Shown here one piece after another: positions 26,816-36,604 of a DNA stretch of 64,000 nucleotides. Positions within the stretch are counted from its first letter, which is position 1. Every line of letters begins with the position of its first letter. A program made the translations under genes and the position numbers. Under the pieces are notes generated by a model that saw nothing but the letters and a program-made list of their open reading frames with translations, was not told the origin of the DNA and ran no database searches. Origin of the DNA: Marinimicrobium alkaliphilum (GTDB lineage: Bacteria; Pseudomonadota; Gammaproteobacteria; Pseudomonadales; Cellvibrionaceae); the NCBI RefSeq assembly GCF_003259155.1, contig NZ_QGMQ01000001.1, positions 248,001-312,000 on the forward strand, written 5' to 3'.

Positions 26816-27786
26816 GCCTGCACCTCCTGTTCATTTTGAGTGGTTTCCGGTTCCGCGGGGTGACCTGTCAGCGCCAGAAACACTTCGTCCAGGCTCGGCT
26901 GGCCCATGGAGTAGTGACTGAGTGCAATACCGGCTCGGGGCAATTCCGCCAGGGCGTAGGTGGCGGCAGTGGTGTCGGTAAACTGCACGGACAGGGCGCT
27001 GGGGTCGGCTTCAATATGCACGGGCACTGACAGAGCCTGCGCCAATTGCTGCTGAGCCGCCTCCCGCTGCGCCGGATCGGCGAGGTGAATATGCATCACC
27101 CCCGAGCCCACCGACGCTTTCAGCTCCTTGCTGGTGCCCTCGGCAATGACCTTGCCGTGATCAATCACCGCAATGCGGTCGGCCAGTTGATCGGCTTCTT
27201 CCAGATACTGGGTGGTGAGCAATACGCTGGTGCCGTCGTTGACCAGTGCCCGCACAATGTCCCACACCTGATTGCGCGAGCGCGGGTCCAGCCCGGTGGT
27301 GGGTTCGTCGAGAAAAATCAGATCGGGCGTCACCACCAGGGAGGCGGCGATATCCAATCGGCGGCGCATTCCGCCGGAATAATATTTCACCTGCTTGTGG
27401 CTGGCTTCTTCCAGGTCAAAGGCCTGCAACAATTCTTGTGCTCGCGCCTTGGCACCTTTGCGGCCGAAGCCGAGCAGGCGTGACAACAGCAGCAGATTCT
27501 CCCAGCCGGACAGATCCTCGTCGATGGACGCAAATTGCCCGGTCAGGCTGATACGCGAGCGCAGCGCGTCGGCTTCGGTCACTATGTCATGCCCCAGCAC
27601 CCGGGCGCGACCGCCGTCGGGTGGCAGCAGTGTGGCCAGCATACGCACGGTGGTGGTTTTGCCGGCGCCGTTGGGGCCCAGTACGCCGTACACAGTGCCG
27701 GCGGGCACCTGCAGGTCGATGCCGTTGACGGCCTGGGTGGCGCCGAAATGTTTGATCAGCCCTTCGACCTCAATCGCATGAGTCAT
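26812..27786 (-). CDS. ABC transporter ATP-binding protein (DrrA-like)
   Basis: This 324-residue ATPase has Walker [11 protein letters not shown] (37-46), signature [12 protein letters not shown], Walker [13 protein letters not shown] and the DrrA-type C-terminal extension. ATG 27786 has an excellent AAAGGAGG site. It forms a 4-bp overlapping pair with the permease at 25994. The CueR-like gene ends 103 bp upstream on the same strand, so read-through from the metal-responsive promoter is possible but not shown. Confidence 0.92.
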   Translation of the reverse strand: MTHAIEVEGLIKHFGATQAVNGIDLQVPAGTVYGVLGPNGAGKTTTVRMLATLLPPDGGRARVLGHDIVTEADALRSRISLTGQFASIDEDLSGWENLLLLSRLLGFGRKGAKARAQELLQAFDLEEASHKQVKYYSGGMRRRLDIAASLVVTPDLIFLDEPTTGLDPRSRNQVWDIVRALVNDGTSVLLTTQYLEEADQLADRIAVIDHGKVIAEGTSKELKASVGSGVMHIHLADPAQREAAQQQLAQALSVPVHIEADPSALSVQFTDTTAATYALAELPRAGIALSHYSMGQPSLDEVFLALTGHPAEPETTQNEQEVQA

Positions 27787-27889
27787 CTGCTGTCCTCCTT
27801 TTGGGCCCACAATATATGCTTTTCGGCGAACCAATGCTGCCAATCCACCGGCAAAAATTGTAGTTTTTTGTAGCGCCGAATTGACGGCG

Positions 27890-28348
27890 TTACCGATTTC
27901 CGGTGTTGGCCAATGACGCCAGTATCGGGCAGTCCGGTCGGTCATTGCCTTTGCAGCGGTGTATCAGGTCACTCAAGGTGGCTTTCATGGCTTCCAGTTG
28001 TTGAATGCGCGCTTCGATATCGGTGATGTGGGTTTGCGCCAACTGTTTGACTTCGGCACTGCGGCGTCCCTGATCCTGCCACAGTGCCAGCAGTTGACCG
28101 ATCTGTTTGATCGAAAAACCCAGGTCACGTGCCTGCTTGATAAAACGCAACTGGTGAATGTCCCGGTCATTGTACACCCGGTAGTTGGACAGGGTGCGTT
28201 TGGCTGGGTCGATCAATCCGCTTTGTTCGTAGTGGCGGATCATCTTGGCGCTCACCCCGGAGGCGTCCGCGGCCTCACCGATATTGTACAGACCTTGCTC
28301 GCGTGCCTCGGCGGTTGCCAGTTTCGGTTCGGGTTGTCGACGTTTCAT
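27890..28348 (-). CDS. MerR-family copper-responsive regulator (CueR-like)
   Basis: This 152-residue protein has an N-terminal MerR winged helix ([25 protein letters not shown]), a dimerising coiled coil and the C-terminal metal loop C-x7-C ([14 protein letters not shown]) that in CueR holds Cu(I) between two cysteines. It follows the second copper ATPase by 13 bp on the same strand and is probably co-transcribed with it. The ATPase promoter at 30676-30706 has the MerR-type 19-bp spacer, giving a complete sensor-target loop. An N-terminal extension of about 19 residues precedes the usual CueR start. Confidence 0.93.
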   Translation of the reverse strand: MKRRQPEPKLATAEAREQGLYNIGEAADASGVSAKMIRHYEQSGLIDPAKRTLSNYRVYNDRDIHQLRFIKQARDLGFSIKQIGQLLALWQDQGRRSAEVKQLAQTHITDIEARIQQLEAMKATLSDLIHRCKGNDRPDCPILASLANTGNR

Positions 28349-28361
28349 CAGGCGCCTCTGG

Positions 28362-30635
28362 TTAGCGGGTGGTCAGTTTACTACGCTTCAGGCGCAGGGC
28401 ATTGCCCAGTACAAAAGTACTCGACAGGGCCATGGCGCCCGCCGCGAAAATCGGCGATAACAGAATCCCGTAGAGAGGATAGAGTAACCCTGCGGCCACG
28501 GGAATCAGCGCGGTGTTGTACGCAAAGGCCCAGAACAGGTTCTGTTTGATATTGCGCAGTGTCGCGCGGGAAATGGCAATGGCTTTGACCGCTGCGGACA
28601 GGTCGCCCTTGACCAAAACCACATCGGCGCTGTCGATGGCGATATCCGTTCCGGTGCCCATGGCGATGCCGACATCGGCCTGGGCGAGGGCCGGGGCATC
28701 ATTGATGCCATCGCCCACAAAGGTGACGCGCTTGCCGTCGGCTTGTAATGCCTTGATGGCATCGATCTTGCCGTCGGGCATCACTTCGGCGATCACCCGA
28801 TCAATTTTCAATTGCTTGGCAATCGCCTCGGCGGTTTGGCGGTTGTCGCCGGTCATCATCACCACCTCAAAGCCTTGTCGGTGAAGCGCCGCAATGGCAT
28901 AGGCACTGGTGTCTTTGAGTGTGTCGGCCACGGCAATCAGGGCGGCCAACTGTCCATCGATGAGTGCGTAGATGGGTGTTTTGCCTTCGCGAGCCAGGGC
29001 CTGGGCCTGTTCGGTAAAAGGATTATCGACGATACCCCGGGCGCGGGCAAAACGGTCGGCGCCGATGGCGACTGCTTTGCCATTGACCTGTGCGTGGATG
29101 CCAGCGCCGCTTTCGGTATTGACCTGTTGCGCTTGTGGCAGCGCAAGGTCCTTTGCGCGAGCAGCAGCGACAATGGCTTGGGCGATGGGGTGCTCCGAGC
29201 GTGATTCCACCGCCGCAATGATGGCCAGGAGCGCGTCCGGGTCAAAGCCCTCGGCAGTGATAAAGTCGGTCAGCGCGGGTGCGCCCCGGGTCAGGGTGCC
29301 GGTTTTATCCAGAGCAATGACGTCTGTGTTGCGCAGCGCCTGCAGTGCTTCACCGTGACGAAACAGAACGCCCATTTCCGCCGCCCGACCGGTGGCCACC
29401 ATGATCGACGTAGGTGTGGCCAGGCCCATGGCACAGGGGCAGGCGATAATCAGTACCGCCACGGCGTTGACCAGTGCCAGGGACAGCGCCGGTGCCGGGC
29501 CGAACACCAGCCAGGTCACCAGTGTGAGCAGGGCGATGCCCATGACTGCCGGCACAAACCAGAGAGTGACGCGGTTGACCAGTGCCTGAATGGGCAGGCG
29601 CGAGCCCTGGGCGCTTTCCACCATCTCGATGATCTGGGCAAGCAGGGTGTCCTTTCCGGTTTTTGTCACGGTGAAGGTAAAGCTGCCGTTTTTGTTCAGG
29701 GTACTGCCGATGACCGTGTCGCCAGGGTGTTTGGCGGCGGGAATGGGTTCGCCGGTGAGCATGGATTCGTCCACATAGGATTCGCCCTCAATGATTTCGC
29801 CATCCAGCGGGATTTTTTCACCGGGGCGCACCCGCACCTGTTCACCCACCGCGACATCGTCGGGTGCGACCTCGACTTCTTTGCCGTGGCGCAGCACCCG
29901 GGCGTTTTTCGCTTGCAGTCCGACAAGACGCGCGATGGCCTGGTTGGTTCGGCCCTTGGCATTGGCCTCCAGCAAACGCCCGAGCAGAATCAGGGTGACG
30001 ATCACCGCGGCAGCCTCAAAGTAGACATTGACGCTGCCTTCGGGCAGGGCGCCGGGGGCGAAGGTGGCGATCACGGAATAACTCCAGGCGGCACCGGTGC
30101 CCAGCGCCACCAGTGAGTTCATATCCGGACGTCGGTGCCAGAGCGCAGGGATGCCCAACCGGAAGAACAGTCGACCGGGGCCAAATAGCACCAGGGTGGT
30201 CAAGGCAAACTGGATCAGCCAGTTGCTCTGTCGGCCGAGGATCCCCTCAATGGCGTGGTGTAGCGGTGGGATAAAATGGCTGCCCATTTCCAACACAAAC
30301 ACGGGCAGCGTGAGTGCCAGGGCCCACCAGAACGCGCGCCGTAGGCGTTGATAGTCGGCGTCGCGGGCTTCACGTTGTTCGGTATCGGCCCGGACCCGGG
30401 ATTCAATTGGGGTGGCATCAAAGCCGGCTTCCCGCACTGCCCGTTGCAGTGCCTCCACATCCCCGGTGGTATTGCTCCAGCTCACCCGGGCGCGCTCACT
30501 CGCAAAGTTGACGCTGGCTTCATTCACGCCAGGCACGCTTGCCAGCGCCTGTTCCACGCGTCCGACACAGCCGCCGCAGTGCATGCCGGTAATGGTGAGC
30601 TGGGTACTCGCAGGGTCGCGTTTGGAGTGGTTCAT
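28362..30635 (-). CDS. copA: Copper-exporting P-type ATPase (CopA-like)
   Basis: This is a 757-residue Cu(I)-exporting ATPase with one intact N-terminal HMA domain (GMHCGGC, Cys20 and Cys23), CPC at 399-401, Asp443 in DKTGT, and C-terminal YN and M-A-L-S-S motifs of the copper class. It contrasts with the paralogue at 23612, whose HMA site is degenerate. A CueR-type promoter lies 41-71 bp upstream and the CueR-like gene follows, so this is the likely copper-inducible efflux pump. Confidence 0.95.
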   Translation of the reverse strand: MNHSKRDPASTQLTITGMHCGGCVGRVEQALASVPGVNEASVNFASERARVSWSNTTGDVEALQRAVREAGFDATPIESRVRADTEQREARDADYQRLRRAFWWALALTLPVFVLEMGSHFIPPLHHAIEGILGRQSNWLIQFALTTLVLFGPGRLFFRLGIPALWHRRPDMNSLVALGTGAAWSYSVIATFAPGALPEGSVNVYFEAAAVIVTLILLGRLLEANAKGRTNQAIARLVGLQAKNARVLRHGKEVEVAPDDVAVGEQVRVRPGEKIPLDGEIIEGESYVDESMLTGEPIPAAKHPGDTVIGSTLNKNGSFTFTVTKTGKDTLLAQIIEMVESAQGSRLPIQALVNRVTLWFVPAVMGIALLTLVTWLVFGPAPALSLALVNAVAVLIIACPCAMGLATPTSIMVATGRAAEMGVLFRHGEALQALRNTDVIALDKTGTLTRGAPALTDFITAEGFDPDALLAIIAAVESRSEHPIAQAIVAAARAKDLALPQAQQVNTESGAGIHAQVNGKAVAIGADRFARARGIVDNPFTEQAQALAREGKTPIYALIDGQLAALIAVADTLKDTSAYAIAALHRQGFEVVMMTGDNRQTAEAIAKQLKIDRVIAEVMPDGKIDAIKALQADGKRVTFVGDGINDAPALAQADVGIAMGTGTDIAIDSADVVLVKGDLSAAVKAIAISRATLRNIKQNLFWAFAYNTALIPVAAGLLYPLYGILLSPIFAAGAMALSSTFVLGNALRLKRSKLTTR

Positions 30636-30675
30636 AGGATCTGCCTGTCGCCGATAAGGGTGCTCTGGAGCTATA

Positions 30676-30706
30676 AGACTAAAGCTTGACCCGGTGGTAA
30701 GGTCAA
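30676..30706 (-). promoter_or_regulatory. CueR-type promoter of copA
   Basis: On the minus strand, a -35 TTGACC (30706-30701) and a -10 TAGTCT (30681-30676) are separated by 19 bp, the over-long spacer that MerR-family activators correct by DNA distortion. Between them lies the dyad TTGACC-N9-GGTCAA (30686-30706), partly like CueR boxes of E. coli and Pseudomonas copA. The ATG is 41 bp downstream. Confidence 0.75.
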
Positions 30707-30731
30707 CATCTGTGTTAGTCTAGCCCACGGC

Positions 30732-30758
30732 TTGACTCCTGAGTCCCTTGACTATACT
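30732..30758 (+). promoter_or_regulatory. Candidate sigma-70 promoter for the ATP-grasp operon
   Basis: TTGACT (30732-30737) and TATACT (30753-30758) are near-consensus elements, but the 15-bp spacer is short. They lie 45-71 bp before the ATP-grasp start and back to back with the CueR promoter. Confidence 0.4.
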
Positions 30759-30802
30759 CATCGGGGAAGTCTTCACTCACCGGCAATAGGAGTAGTTTTG
30801 CC

Positions 30803-32044
30803 ATGGCCAGTTCCAACGAACACCCGCGCGACCCGAATAAAGGCTATATCGCCCTGCTGGGCTGGAGCCTGAATGCTGTCGAGGCCATCGACAAATTTGA
30901 CCGTCGCTATGTGGTGGTGGCACCAGACTGGGCCGAAGAATATTGCAAAGAGCATGACATTCCCTATATTCCCTGGAATTTTGAGCGTTTAAACGAACGC
31001 TCCGTGGAAATTGCGCAGACCCTCAAAGACAAAGGTGTGGATGTCGCTATCCCCTTGTTTGAGGAAACTGTTGAATGGGCCGGCGCCATTAACTCAGTGC
31101 TTTTGGATAACCCGCGTCTGCTCGGTCAAGCCATGCTGATGCGTGACAAATCACTGATGAAGCGACGAGCGCAGCTCGGTGGCATCCGTGTGGGCATTTT
31201 TGAAGAGGCTCACGATCGCGAGGACGTGGTGCGCTTTCTCAAACGGGTTAATCAGACACTGCTCAAACTCGATGGTGACCCCAACGATCCGATTCACGTC
31301 AAGGCCTTTGATAAGGCCGGCTGTCTCGGACACCGGTTGATTCGCACCCCCGATGATGTCGATGGTATTCCCGACGATGAGTTTCCCTCGTTGATGGAAT
31401 CGCATCTGGACGGTTGGGAGTTTGCCGTGGAAGCCTGGGTTTACAATGGCAAGGTGCGGTTCTTGAATATCTCTGAATATGTCACCCTGGGCTACTCGGT
31501 GTTTGTACCGGCCACGCCGGATCTGGAAAAGTATCGCCCGCGCATTACTCAGGAAATCGAAAAACTCATCAAGGCGTTTGATATTGAGTTCGGCTTTATT
31601 CATCCGGAGTATTTTGTCACCAGTGACGGTGAAATGTACTTTGGCGAAGTCGCTTACCGGCCGCCGGGTTTCAAAGTGTTTGAGCTGCTTGAAAAGGTCT
31701 ATGACTTCAATGCCTATCAGGCGATGGTGGTGACTTTTGACCCCAAAACCACCGAGGAAGAGCTTGACGCGTTTTTCCCCCGTGAAGTGGTGGATGCCAA
31801 GGCCCACGCGGGCTGTTTTGGGGTCTATCCGCGCCGCCGGGTGGTGAGCACTCTGGAGATTCCCGAGGAGACCGAGGATCACCCCTACTACGAGTCTCAC
31901 GACCTTATGACGCCTCTTGAACAGACGGTGACCAAACGTACGGCTTTTGGTACGCACTGGGGTTTGTTATATTTCGTAGGTGAGGATCCCTACGTGATGA
32001 GGGATCTGCTCAAGCGTCAAGAGGAGCTTGATTTCTACGTGTAG
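30803..32044 (+). CDS. ATP-grasp carboxylate-amine ligase-like protein
   Basis: This 413-residue cytoplasmic protein has an ATP-grasp fold. The pre-ATP-grasp domain (about 10-110) leads to MRDKSLMKRRAQLGG, the nucleotide-binding strand PIHVKAFDKAG, the acidic strands MESHLDGWEFAVEAWVYNG and the metal-binding end YFGEVAYRPPGF, where the usual E-x-N is replaced by E-V-A-Y. Such enzymes form amide or thioester bonds via acyl phosphates. I do not recognise the subfamily or the substrate. The next gene begins about 16 bp after the stop and forms a two-gene unit with it. Confidence 0.8.
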   Translation: MASSNEHPRDPNKGYIALLGWSLNAVEAIDKFDRRYVVVAPDWAEEYCKEHDIPYIPWNFERLNERSVEIAQTLKDKGVDVAIPLFEETVEWAGAINSVLLDNPRLLGQAMLMRDKSLMKRRAQLGGIRVGIFEEAHDREDVVRFLKRVNQTLLKLDGDPNDPIHVKAFDKAGCLGHRLIRTPDDVDGIPDDEFPSLMESHLDGWEFAVEAWVYNGKVRFLNISEYVTLGYSVFVPATPDLEKYRPRITQEIEKLIKAFDIEFGFIHPEYFVTSDGEMYFGEVAYRPPGFKVFELLEKVYDFNAYQAMVVTFDPKTTEEELDAFFPREVVDAKAHAGCFGVYPRRRVVSTLEIPEETEDHPYYESHDLMTPLEQTVTKRTAFGTHWGLLYFVGEDPYVMRDLLKRQEELDFYV

Positions 32045-32060
32045 ACTGCCGAGGGTTGTT

Positions 32061-34118
32061 TTGACTACGCACAACAATACACAAGACGGTGCCAAGCTCG
32101 ACGGTCTTTTGCAGAAACTGGATCAGGCTGTAGCGGCCCTGGCGCAGGCCAAGGCCTTTGCCAAGCCGCAGAAATTACCCCTGGTGTTGGACCTGACACG
32201 CCGGGTCCTGCTGAAACCGGGGGGCTTCGATGCGGTGGAAGCGCGGGCGCTGGTGTTGGAAGAGGCCGGGGTCTTCGAGGGCACCGACTGGGCCACACCG
32301 CAAATTCTGATTCCGGCGCTGGCGACGGCGTCGTTAAAAAGTGCCGACAGCCACTGGCTGGTGCTTGAGGCGCTGAATGAGTTGCGGTTGCTTGCGGTTG
32401 CCCGCGGCGAATTTCTGCATCCGCACATGTCGGCCGAGCAGGCCCGCCATTACCTCAATCAGGTGATGGCGCTCAACCTGGATTTGCTCTTCGGCACACC
32501 TAGCGAGGCCGAGCGCGAGACCCAGGGGCGTCTGGCATTGATTTCTCGCGGCCTGTTTCAACACTTCAGTGCCCGTTTGGGCATTGAGGCGATCATTGAC
32601 CGGTTGATCGAGGAGATCTGGCGAATACTCGATCAACGCCCCTTGCAGACTGAAAGTGTCAAGCAGATGATCACACAAGTGGCCGTCTGCAGGCAGGATC
32701 CGTCACTGCAGCTGGGCCCCAGCGGCCAAGGTGCCGAGCGATTGGTCAGCAGTCTGTTCAGTCCCACCCGGGGCTGCCAGGAGGATCCGGGGCTCGGTGT
32801 CTATCATGAGCGTCTCGCTGGCATGGACGATTCTCTGTTGCAGAACGAGGCGGTGGGTTTTGCCCGATCGATGCACGATACCGGACTCGTCTCCCCCTAT
32901 CATCCGGTGTTTATCCGCTTTATCGCAGAACACAAAAACACGCTTCTGGTCGATGCACTGGGCTTGTCGAGCACCGGTAAGGATTGTTTCCTGTGTTATC
33001 ACGAACTGGTGCAGGAATTGATCGAGGTGGCGGTTCACCCGGAGACGGCGCAGGCGGTGTACGGTCTGGCACTGGTGCTGGAACGGGGCATTCTGTACCA
33101 GCCTCCGGTAGCGCCGGGGCTATGGCGGCAGATGGGGCTGCCACTGAGTGATGTGGCACGCGAACGCCTGATCCTGGCCTACGGCGAGGAGGTGGCGCCG
33201 GAGCAGCGGTTGCTGGCCGGGGTTATTCTTTTGCTTGGCTTGCCTTTGGGGGTCGGCCAGGGCGATAACCCCACCTGCCAGTCGGCCCGCGCCCTGTCCA
33301 TGTGGGCCTACAATGATCCTGACTATCTGTTGCAGACCGTGGCTTGGGCGGCCCGGGATGACGACGTCGTTATGCATTTTGAAGGCGACGAGGTCTCTTC
33401 CAGCGCGAGACAAGCCGGCGTTGCAGAGGCGGTCAGCCTCGATCTGGATCCGGTTTCGCTGTTGGTGGTCCCGCACCTGGATCGCATTTATGCGGAAATG
33501 GTGGAGCTTTGCGCCGGACGCGAGGGGGACCCCCATCGCTGGGTCAATCCGGAGTTTCACGGCTGGTGGGTCGGCCGCGGTTTTATGATCAATGTCGATG
33601 TGCCTACCGGGCATCTGTACGAGCCAGAGCGCTTTTATCGCCATTTTTATGCGTTCTTCCACCCTTTTTACAATGGCAATCAGCCTCTGGTCCATCCCCA
33701 GCCAGCGGGCATTGCGGTCACCGACAGTGCCGCGCGCTTTATCGGCTGGCACGCCATTACCATTTTGCGGGTTGCGCTCGACCCGGATCGGTTGATGCGG
33801 GTCTATTTTTACAATCCCAATAACGATAGCGGTCAGAACTGGGGCAACGACGTGGTTGTGAGCACCTCGGGCAAGGGTGAGCGTTTTGGCGAAGCGTCGC
33901 TACCCTTTGAAGAATTCGCTTCCCGCTTGTATATCTTTCACTACGATGAGCGGGAAGTGGGAGACATTGACAGGGTTGCTCAAAGCGATGTCGACGCGAT
34001 CATGGCGCTGGTCTTGGGGAGTTGGGGCGCCGAGCGCTTGCCCGAGAGCAGCCCGCTGCAGGCACATGCCGGCCCGTCAGCGATCCCCGGTAAGGGGCAC
34101 GAAGCGCACCGGGAGTAA
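32061..34118 (+). CDS. Large protein of unknown function with papain-like Cys/His/Asn arrangement
   Basis: This is a protein of about 685 residues that I do not recognise. The first about 390 residues are helical, without signal peptide or membrane helix. In the C-terminal part three segments look like a clan CA (papain/transglutaminase-like) active site in the right order: Cys406 at the start of a helix (GDNPTCQSARALSMW), His564 at the start of a strand (IGWHAITILRVA) and Asn585 after the next strand (RVYFYNPNND). A conserved-looking EFHGWWVGRGFMINVDVPTG lies between. TTG 32061 with GAGGG upstream is the better start; TTG 32028 overlaps the ATP-grasp gene. Its pairing with an ATP-grasp ligase suggests bond making and breaking on one substrate. 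The last 42 bp overlap the convergent pcm gene. Confidence 0.7.
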   Translation: MTTHNNTQDGAKLDGLLQKLDQAVAALAQAKAFAKPQKLPLVLDLTRRVLLKPGGFDAVEARALVLEEAGVFEGTDWATPQILIPALATASLKSADSHWLVLEALNELRLLAVARGEFLHPHMSAEQARHYLNQVMALNLDLLFGTPSEAERETQGRLALISRGLFQHFSARLGIEAIIDRLIEEIWRILDQRPLQTESVKQMITQVAVCRQDPSLQLGPSGQGAERLVSSLFSPTRGCQEDPGLGVYHERLAGMDDSLLQNEAVGFARSMHDTGLVSPYHPVFIRFIAEHKNTLLVDALGLSSTGKDCFLCYHELVQELIEVAVHPETAQAVYGLALVLERGILYQPPVAPGLWRQMGLPLSDVARERLILAYGEEVAPEQRLLAGVILLLGLPLGVGQGDNPTCQSARALSMWAYNDPDYLLQTVAWAARDDDVVMHFEGDEVSSSARQAGVAEAVSLDLDPVSLLVVPHLDRIYAEMVELCAGREGDPHRWVNPEFHGWWVGRGFMINVDVPTGHLYEPERFYRHFYAFFHPFYNGNQPLVHPQPAGIAVTDSAARFIGWHAITILRVALDPDRLMRVYFYNPNNDSGQNWGNDVVVSTSGKGERFGEASLPFEEFASRLYIFHYDEREVGDIDRVAQSDVDAIMALVLGSWGAERLPESSPLQAHAGPSAIPGKGHEAHRE

Positions 34119-34856
34119 GTTCTCCCGGGTGACCTCGCCGTCCTTGTCCTTGGTGATCAGCAGCAACTCCTGGGTCAGTTCAGCATCGCCCACGGGGATG
34201 ACCAGGCGCCCGCCGGGCTTTAGTTGGTCCACCAGCGGTTGCGGCACATGAGGTGCGGCGGCGGTCACCATGATCCCGTCGTAGGGCGCGCGCTCGGGCC
34301 AGCCGGCGTAGCCGTCGCCCGCCAGTACCGTGATATTGCGGTAACCCAGCTCTTCCAGTACTGCCGAGGCGCTCTTGGCCAGCGGCTCGACGATCTCGAT
34401 CGACACCACTTCCCGGGCCAACTCCGCCAATACGGCGGCCTGATACCCCGAACCGGTACCGATTTCCAGCAGCCGGTGCTCGGGTTCGACTTCGAGCAGC
34501 TCGGTCATTAGCGCCACAATATAAGGCTGGGAGATGGTCTGGCCTTCCGCGATCGGGAGGGGCGAGTCCCGGTAAGCCGCAAAGGCGAGATTGGGACTGA
34601 TAAAGTGTTGGCGCGGTACCCGCTCCATGGCGTTCAGCACCCGTTGATCGTCAATACCGCGCGCCACCAACTGGTTGCGTACCATCTCCAGTCGACGTTC
34701 TTTCATGCCCGCCTCCTCGGTAAACTCGGGTAGACGCACGTGCTCGGTGCTGTGCTCAGCGCTCAAGAGCACGCGGCTCTCGCCGGCGTGCCCGGCCAGT
34801 GTCCCGGTCAGGCCTACAGCGGTCAGGATACCTGTTAACCATCGATCGAGTCGCAT
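34077..34856 (-). CDS. pcm: Protein-L-isoaspartate O-methyltransferase with export signal
   Basis: PIMT methylates isoaspartyl residues in damaged proteins using S-adenosylmethionine, starting their repair. The catalytic part (about residues 50-259) has the PIMT signatures DSPLPIAEGQTISQPYIVA, the SAM motif LLEIGTGSGYQAAVLAEL and GDGYAGWPERAPYDGIMVTAAA. Unlike cytosolic Pcm (about 208 aa), it carries an N-terminal hydrophobic leader (about 1-26, ending LAGHAGES) that looks like a cleavable signal peptide. Action in the periplasm is therefore likely, although SAM supply there is unexplained. Its 3' end overlaps the upstream convergent gene by 42 bp. Confidence 0.92.
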   Translation of the reverse strand: MRLDRWLTGILTAVGLTGTLAGHAGESRVLLSAEHSTEHVRLPEFTEEAGMKERRLEMVRNQLVARGIDDQRVLNAMERVPRQHFISPNLAFAAYRDSPLPIAEGQTISQPYIVALMTELLEVEPEHRLLEIGTGSGYQAAVLAELAREVVSIEIVEPLAKSASAVLEELGYRNITVLAGDGYAGWPERAPYDGIMVTAAAPHVPQPLVDQLKPGGRLVIPVGDAELTQELLLITKDKDGEVTRENLLPVRFVPLTGDR

Positions 34857-35016
34857 AGGGTCTGCTCCGTATCTTCATTCACTATAGCACCCCTGTGCCT
34901 GCACGCAGGTCGCGCTGCCCGCGGGGCATCCTGAACTGCACGGGGAACGTATTCTTTGATAGACTCAGGTCTGCGTCACAAGCGCACATCACTATCTTCC
35001 ACAAGAGGATATCACT

Positions 35017-35664
35017 ATGCAAGACAGCACGACTGGCTCGACCTCACCCTCCGATGACCCGCTGCATCCGCATCATACGCCGGTGGGCTTCTCCGACAAA
35101 ATTGCCTTCCGCCTGACGAAATTTCTGCGTTTCTTTGCTGATTCCTTTTTTGCCAAACGCTACGGCCACCGGGCTGTGGTTCTGGAAACGGTCGCGGGTG
35201 TGCCGGGCATGGTCGGCGGCATGATCAGGCACATGCGCTCCTTGCGCCGGCTTGAGGACGACCGGGAATGGATCCATACGCTTCTGGATGAGGCGGAAAA
35301 CGAGCGGATGCACTTGATGACCTTCGTCGAAATTGCCCAGCCGAGTTGGTTTGAGCGGATGATTATTCTGTTGGCCCAAGGTATCTTCTTTGTCAGCTTT
35401 TTCTTGCTCTATGTGATCTCCGGGCGCACCGCGCACCGTCTGGTGGGTTACTTTGAGGAAGAGGCGGTATACAGCTATACCGAGTATCTGGCGGAGGTCG
35501 ATAGCGGGCGCATCGAAAATATCCCGGCGCCTCAGATCGCTATCGATTACTGGCAACTGCCAGCGCAAGCGCGCTTGCGGGATGTGATTATCGCCGTGCG
35601 CGAGGATGAGGCGGGACACCGGGATGTGAATCATCACTTTGCCGACAGCTTCGACAAGCGCTAG
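35017..35664 (+). CDS. aox: Bacterial alternative oxidase
   Basis: This 215-residue membrane-associated diiron quinol oxidase reduces oxygen to water without pumping protons and is insensitive to cyanide and nitric oxide. All six iron ligands are visible: Glu57 in LETVAG, Glu96 and His99 in NERMH, Glu148 in FEEEA, and Glu198 and His201 in REDEAGH. The bacterial type lacks the plant regulatory N-terminus. An AGAGGA site precedes the ATG. It stands alone. The upstream 160 bp show no FNR box; in other marine bacteria AOX responds to nitric oxide through NsrR, which I could not confirm here. Confidence 0.95.
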   Translation: MQDSTTGSTSPSDDPLHPHHTPVGFSDKIAFRLTKFLRFFADSFFAKRYGHRAVVLETVAGVPGMVGGMIRHMRSLRRLEDDREWIHTLLDEAENERMHLMTFVEIAQPSWFERMIILLAQGIFFVSFFLLYVISGRTAHRLVGYFEEEAVYSYTEYLAEVDSGRIENIPAPQIAIDYWQLPAQARLRDVIIAVREDEAGHRDVNHHFADSFDKR

Positions 35665-35770
35665 ACGAACTTTCTGCACCCTTTCGCCGCACTTTGGCCG
35701 TACCTCCCCTTAGCAGTAGATGATGCCTCGTGTAGGGGTGTTCAACTCAATCGAGCTGGGGGAGCGGGTT

Positions 35771-36604
35771 ATGGCCAATTTACGGGGGTATCCACTGGGC
35801 GCTGTCATGCTGGTGGTCTTGTTCGGGGGACTTACCGCCTGTGGCGGTAGCAGTGGCAGCGACACGCCGCCCGGGGGGACCAATGGCAACGGTAACGGCA
35901 ATGGTAACAGCAATGGCAACGGCGACCCGGAGCCGACGCTGGCCACTATTCAACAAACGATTTTCTCACCCATCTGCGCGACCTGTCATACGGGGGCAGG
36001 CGCGCCCGAGGGCCTGCGACTGGACAGCGAGCAGGCCAGCTATGACCATCTGGTAGAGCAGCCGGCGCAAGGCGTACCGGCGCTGATGCGGGTGGATCCG
36101 GGTAACCCGGATGACAGCTACCTGGTACGCAAGCTTGAAGGCGGCCCGGATATCGTCGGTGACCGGATGCCTCAGGGCGGGGCTTCACTCAGCAGTGCCC
36201 AGATCGCATTGATACGGGACTGGATCGCCAACGGGGCGGCGCGCGAGGGTACCGGTGACGGTGCGACCGGCGTGGTACTGGCGGGGGTTGAGGACAGTGC
36301 CAGTGGCGTCGAGCTCACCTGGCGTTTTTCCCGGTCTCTGGCGGAGCACGCGCAGGACCCCCACACCTGGCAGGTCTACCTGCGCACGGACGGTGCCACC
36401 CGGCCGCTGACGTCGGATGAGTATAGCTACTGGCTCGATGAACGGGCCCTGATTCTGAATCTGCCAACCCAGGCGGATGCGACGCTGGAGGTTCTCTTCA
36501 ACGACCCGGCCAGCGGTCTCTGGCTGGATCATCGTGGCCGTGTCATTGATGGCGACGGCGATGGTCAGGACGGCGGACGCTACCGTTATGTCTATCCGCA
36601 TTGA
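35771..36604 (+). CDS. Monoheme c-type cytochrome lipoprotein
   Basis: This is a 277-residue predicted lipoprotein: lipobox LTAC (Cys24), a short (NG)n linker (about 37-51), then a c-type heme site CATCH (about residue 69) in a segment (ICATCHTGAGAPEGLRL) like the domain found before Planctomycete-type cytochromes. A beta-rich C-terminus follows (about 170-277: SGVELTWRFSRSL, TWQVYLRTDG). ATG 35771 has GGGGGAG upstream; an in-frame start at 35720 lacks one. Its last 17 bp overlap the next gene, so the pair is coupled. It probably passes electrons at the outer membrane; the partner is unknown. Confidence 0.82.
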   Translation: MANLRGYPLGAVMLVVLFGGLTACGGSSGSDTPPGGTNGNGNGNGNSNGNGDPEPTLATIQQTIFSPICATCHTGAGAPEGLRLDSEQASYDHLVEQPAQGVPALMRVDPGNPDDSYLVRKLEGGPDIVGDRMPQGGASLSSAQIALIRDWIANGAAREGTGDGATGVVLAGVEDSASGVELTWRFSRSLAEHAQDPHTWQVYLRTDGATRPLTSDEYSYWLDERALILNLPTQADATLEVLFNDPASGLWLDHRGRVIDGDGDGQDGGRYRYVYPH

